Below, piece after piece: positions 13,484 to 15,430 of a DNA stretch of 15,430 nucleotides. Location: assembly GCA_002320455.1 (NCBI GenBank), contig DCKU01000163.1:6633-22062 (forward strand). The letters are read 5' to 3'. The translations under genes were made by a program, and so were the position numbers. This DNA is from Salinisphaera sp. UBA1666. GTDB taxonomy: Bacteria; Pseudomonadota; Gammaproteobacteria; Nevskiales; Salinisphaeraceae. Within the stretch, counting starts at the first letter, position 1; every line of letters begins with the position of its first letter. The notes beneath the pieces are model-generated. The model searched no databases, was not told the DNA's origin, and was given only the letters and a program-made list of their open reading frames with translations.

Positions 13484-15292
13484 TCATTCCGTCTGTAGCA
13501 ATGTGATCGCCGCGTTCGGCTTTGGTAGATTCACGCCGAGCGACCCAGCGGCATCCGGAATCAGAATCACCTTCAGCAGAGACTGTTTCCGGCTGCCTGT
13601 TGCCCGGCATGTCCAGATGTTTTCGTCGTTGGGTGTCTTCCGGTGTAGTCTCAGCTTCTGAAACCGCTTTTGTGCGTGGCTCCAATTCGCTGAGTCAAAA
13701 TCGCGGAATATCCGCGGTGAGACTAGCGCTAAACCTTCCGGCACGACATGGATCCGCGCCTGGGCGGTGTTGATTGGTACCGATTCAAGCTCGATCGACT
13801 GTTTTAGCCAGGCGAGGAATCGCTCGCCCGCATCCTCGCTGGAATCCATGCCGTCGACGTGGCCATCACCCTGATGCGGTTGTGGGTCTGATTCAGGAGC
13901 CGACGAGCTAGGTTCTGTAGCAGCGGCGTCCTCGACCGCCGAATTAGCCTCAATGTTGAACGGTAAAGGTAACTCATCTAGTGCGTCCTCATTACTCGCG
14001 TTGCTTACCGCAGTCGATTGATTGCCAACATCGCCGTGCGGTGATGAGGCGCCGGTGGCAGGTGCTTTCTGGTTCTCAACCGACGGCTCATTCTGGAGCG
14101 ATGTCTCGCTGGGCTTTGTCTTTTGCTGATCGGCCATGACGGACTCGACAGATCCATCCATAACGACGGGTCGACGGGACGAGTCTGGCCAAATCTGGTC
14201 TGCCTGAAATCGAAGGCACGTCAGTTGCTTTTGCCAATCGGCGATTGTGATCGAGCAGAGCCAGACTGCGCGGTCTTCGTTGGGAACCAATAGACCGTGC
14301 TGTTGCAACTCGTCCATAAGCCGATCATTCCGTGTCGGGATGCCGGTCTGGCCTTCCTCGATCAGATGAGTGCGGAGCTTGTCGAGTGTGGTCTTGGACA
14401 CCAGCCAAAGCGTGTCGCCGTCGAGATAGGCCGCCGCGCCGCGACGGTTCATCGGCAATTCGCCGTTATCCAGCAGATAACGCAGACCAGTGATCAGGCG
14501 CTCAACAAGCGGCTTGGCCTTGGCTGTCGGCAGTTGCACGTTCTTGCGGCCACTGAGGTTGCGTGCGACCGACAAGCCATCCGCCTTACCCACGATTTCA
14601 CCGATGGCGCCGGCGTCGGTGAGATCACCCTGAATGGCCGCGAGCCAGTTATGTAGTGCGCTCTGATCGCCCGCGATCCACCGTAGTCCTTCGGTTGGCA
14701 TGAGATGGTGCGCCAGCAGCGGCGGGATCCGCTCATGGTGGCGATAGACACGCTTCGGATTGAAGTCGATGGAATACGTTGCCCCGATCGGCATCGACCC
14801 GTGAACCGGCGACCAAGCGCTGCGCCGGCCATATGTTCCCTCGTAAAGCGTGATGCACTGATCCGTGACCGGTTTACCGAGATCGTGGAGCAGGGCGGCG
14901 GTAACGCAGGCATACGTCCACAGATCCTGCACTCGAGATTGAACCTCCGGGGCTTCGCCGCGCGGGAGGATGACGCCCTGTTTCAGATCCAAGGTGTGGC
15001 GCACGACTTCGATACCGTGCTGTAGCAGCCCACCAACGCCCCCGTGATGATGGGATTCCGACGCCGGAAGGCGCTGAACCAGGGCCGCATAATTATCGAA
15101 GACCGCTTGGTACAGAGATCGCCAATGTTCAGCCGGTACGCCGGCGCGGGCACGGATCGCTGCGAGCTCGCCTTTAAACGGGGCGAGCAATTCCGATGAC
15201 GCTAGAACTTTGAAACGATGGCGTTCGGGGCCATCGGCCGTTCCAGCGTCCTCGCTGGGGCGCAGCCATTTCTTGAAACGCGAAACGATCAT
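13484..15292 (-). CDS. traI: MOBH-family relaxase, TraI_2 type of integrative conjugative elements
   Basis: Relaxases nick the element's oriT and lead the single strand into the recipient. This 602-residue protein has the N-terminal TraI_2 domain (about 20-350). Its histidine motif is SESHHHGGVGGLLQHGIEV (His81-83, His92), the HD motif is TAALLHDLGKPVTD (His136-Asp137), and YRHHERIPPLLAHH (183-196) follows. An acidic Ser/Glu/Pro-rich linker follows (about 378-488), then the TraI_2_C domain (489-575) with FLAWLKQSI, VSPRIF and LHRKTPNDENIWTC. The metal-binding HD site is typical of MOBH and unlike the tyrosine relaxases of F or RP4. The gene is intact. ATG 15292 gives MIVSRFKKWLRP, but no Shine-Dalgarno is visible. 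GC content looks lower than in the housekeeping genes to the left, consistent with transfer. Confidence 0.92.
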   Translation of the reverse strand: MIVSRFKKWLRPSEDAGTADGPERHRFKVLASSELLAPFKGELAAIRARAGVPAEHWRSLYQAVFDNYAALVQRLPASESHHHGGVGGLLQHGIEVVRHTLDLKQGVILPRGEAPEVQSRVQDLWTYACVTAALLHDLGKPVTDQCITLYEGTYGRRSAWSPVHGSMPIGATYSIDFNPKRVYRHHERIPPLLAHHLMPTEGLRWIAGDQSALHNWLAAIQGDLTDAGAIGEIVGKADGLSVARNLSGRKNVQLPTAKAKPLVERLITGLRYLLDNGELPMNRRGAAAYLDGDTLWLVSKTTLDKLRTHLIEEGQTGIPTRNDRLMDELQQHGLLVPNEDRAVWLCSITIADWQKQLTCLRFQADQIWPDSSRRPVVMDGSVESVMADQQKTKPSETSLQNEPSVENQKAPATGASSPHGDVGNQSTAVSNASNEDALDELPLPFNIEANSAVEDAAATEPSSSAPESDPQPHQGDGHVDGMDSSEDAGERFLAWLKQSIELESVPINTAQARIHVVPEGLALVSPRIFRDFDSANWSHAQKRFQKLRLHRKTPNDENIWTCRATGSRKQSLLKVILIPDAAGSLGVNLPKPNAAITLLQTE

Positions 15293-15332
15293 GATGAGCG
15301 ATCATGCTGGATCGGACCGGGTTCTGGGTGCA

Positions 15333-15363
15333 ATAAATTCACTCGGGCACCGAGTGAATTTAT
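15333..15363. repeat. Perfect 14-bp inverted repeat upstream of the relaxase gene
   Basis: ATAAATTCACTCGG (15333-15346), a 3-base loop GCA, then CCGAGTGAATTTAT (15350-15363). With A-rich and T-rich ends it could act as a bidirectional terminator for genes right of the window. It could equally be an operator or part of an oriT, since it lies 41 bp upstream of the relaxase ATG. Two smaller inverted repeats follow: GCCC/GGGC (15372-15375, 15383-15386) and TTGAC/GTCAA (15400-15404, 15416-15420). No gene was found in 15293-15430. Confidence 0.75.
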
Positions 15364-15430
15364 ACCCTTTCGCCCTTTCAACGGGCTCTATAGCGACCTT
15401 TGACCGGCGGTGTTTGTCAACGTAGTTGGC

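Overview
This window is high-GC bacterial chromosome, most likely from a gammaproteobacterium. The supporting genes are XerD with its typical C-terminus, ZapE/AFG1, SlyX, the giant NAD-specific glutamate dehydrogenase, a 7Fe ferredoxin and a one-domain Ppc. Halomonad or Salinisphaera-like relatives would fit, but the genus is not proven by the sequence. No rRNA, tRNA, CRISPR array or intact insertion sequence was seen.

Left and centre (1-11,730) are dense housekeeping and metabolic genes. In order they are: the C-terminal 704 residues of NAD-glutamate dehydrogenase (+); a medium/long-chain acyl-CoA synthetase (-) with a PsrA-type palindrome at its predicted transcription start; zapE (-) divergent from xerD (+); a CYTH-domain protein (+) following xerD by six bases; convergent with it, a 7Fe-8S ferredoxin and a NUDIX hydrolase (both -); ppc (+), divergent from the NUDIX gene; a small conserved protein with a glycine-rich tail (+); a strong hairpin terminator; and slyX with a HIT-family hydrolase (-), whose stop and start codons are one base apart.

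From 11,865 to 13,028 the genes become accessory: a single-pass membrane protein of unknown function (-) divergent from a free-standing receiver-like protein (+) that has lost all the residues needed for phosphorylation.

The right end (about 13,040-15,430) looks like one end of an integrated mobile element. An AT-rich stretch carries two GGGGGTA direct repeats 12 bp apart, resembling arm-type recombinase sites. Then come a possible 50-residue ORF, a terminator-like hairpin and an intact MOBH-family relaxase (TraI_2/TraI_2_C, 602 aa) of the integrative-conjugative-element type. Upstream of the relaxase is a non-coding region with a perfect 14-bp inverted repeat and smaller inverted repeats, a reasonable place to look for an operator, terminator or oriT. 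No integrase gene lies in the window, so the element either continues to the right or has lost it.

Functionally, the metabolic genes bear on glutamate catabolism (GDH), fatty acid activation (acyl-CoA synthetase) and oxaloacetate replenishment (Ppc). The best regulatory reading is fatty-acid control of the acyl-CoA synthetase. No clearly new multi-gene system could be demonstrated. The most unusual items are the phosphorylation-dead receiver beside the island junction, the broken zinc ribbon of the NUDIX protein, and the palindromes around the relaxase.
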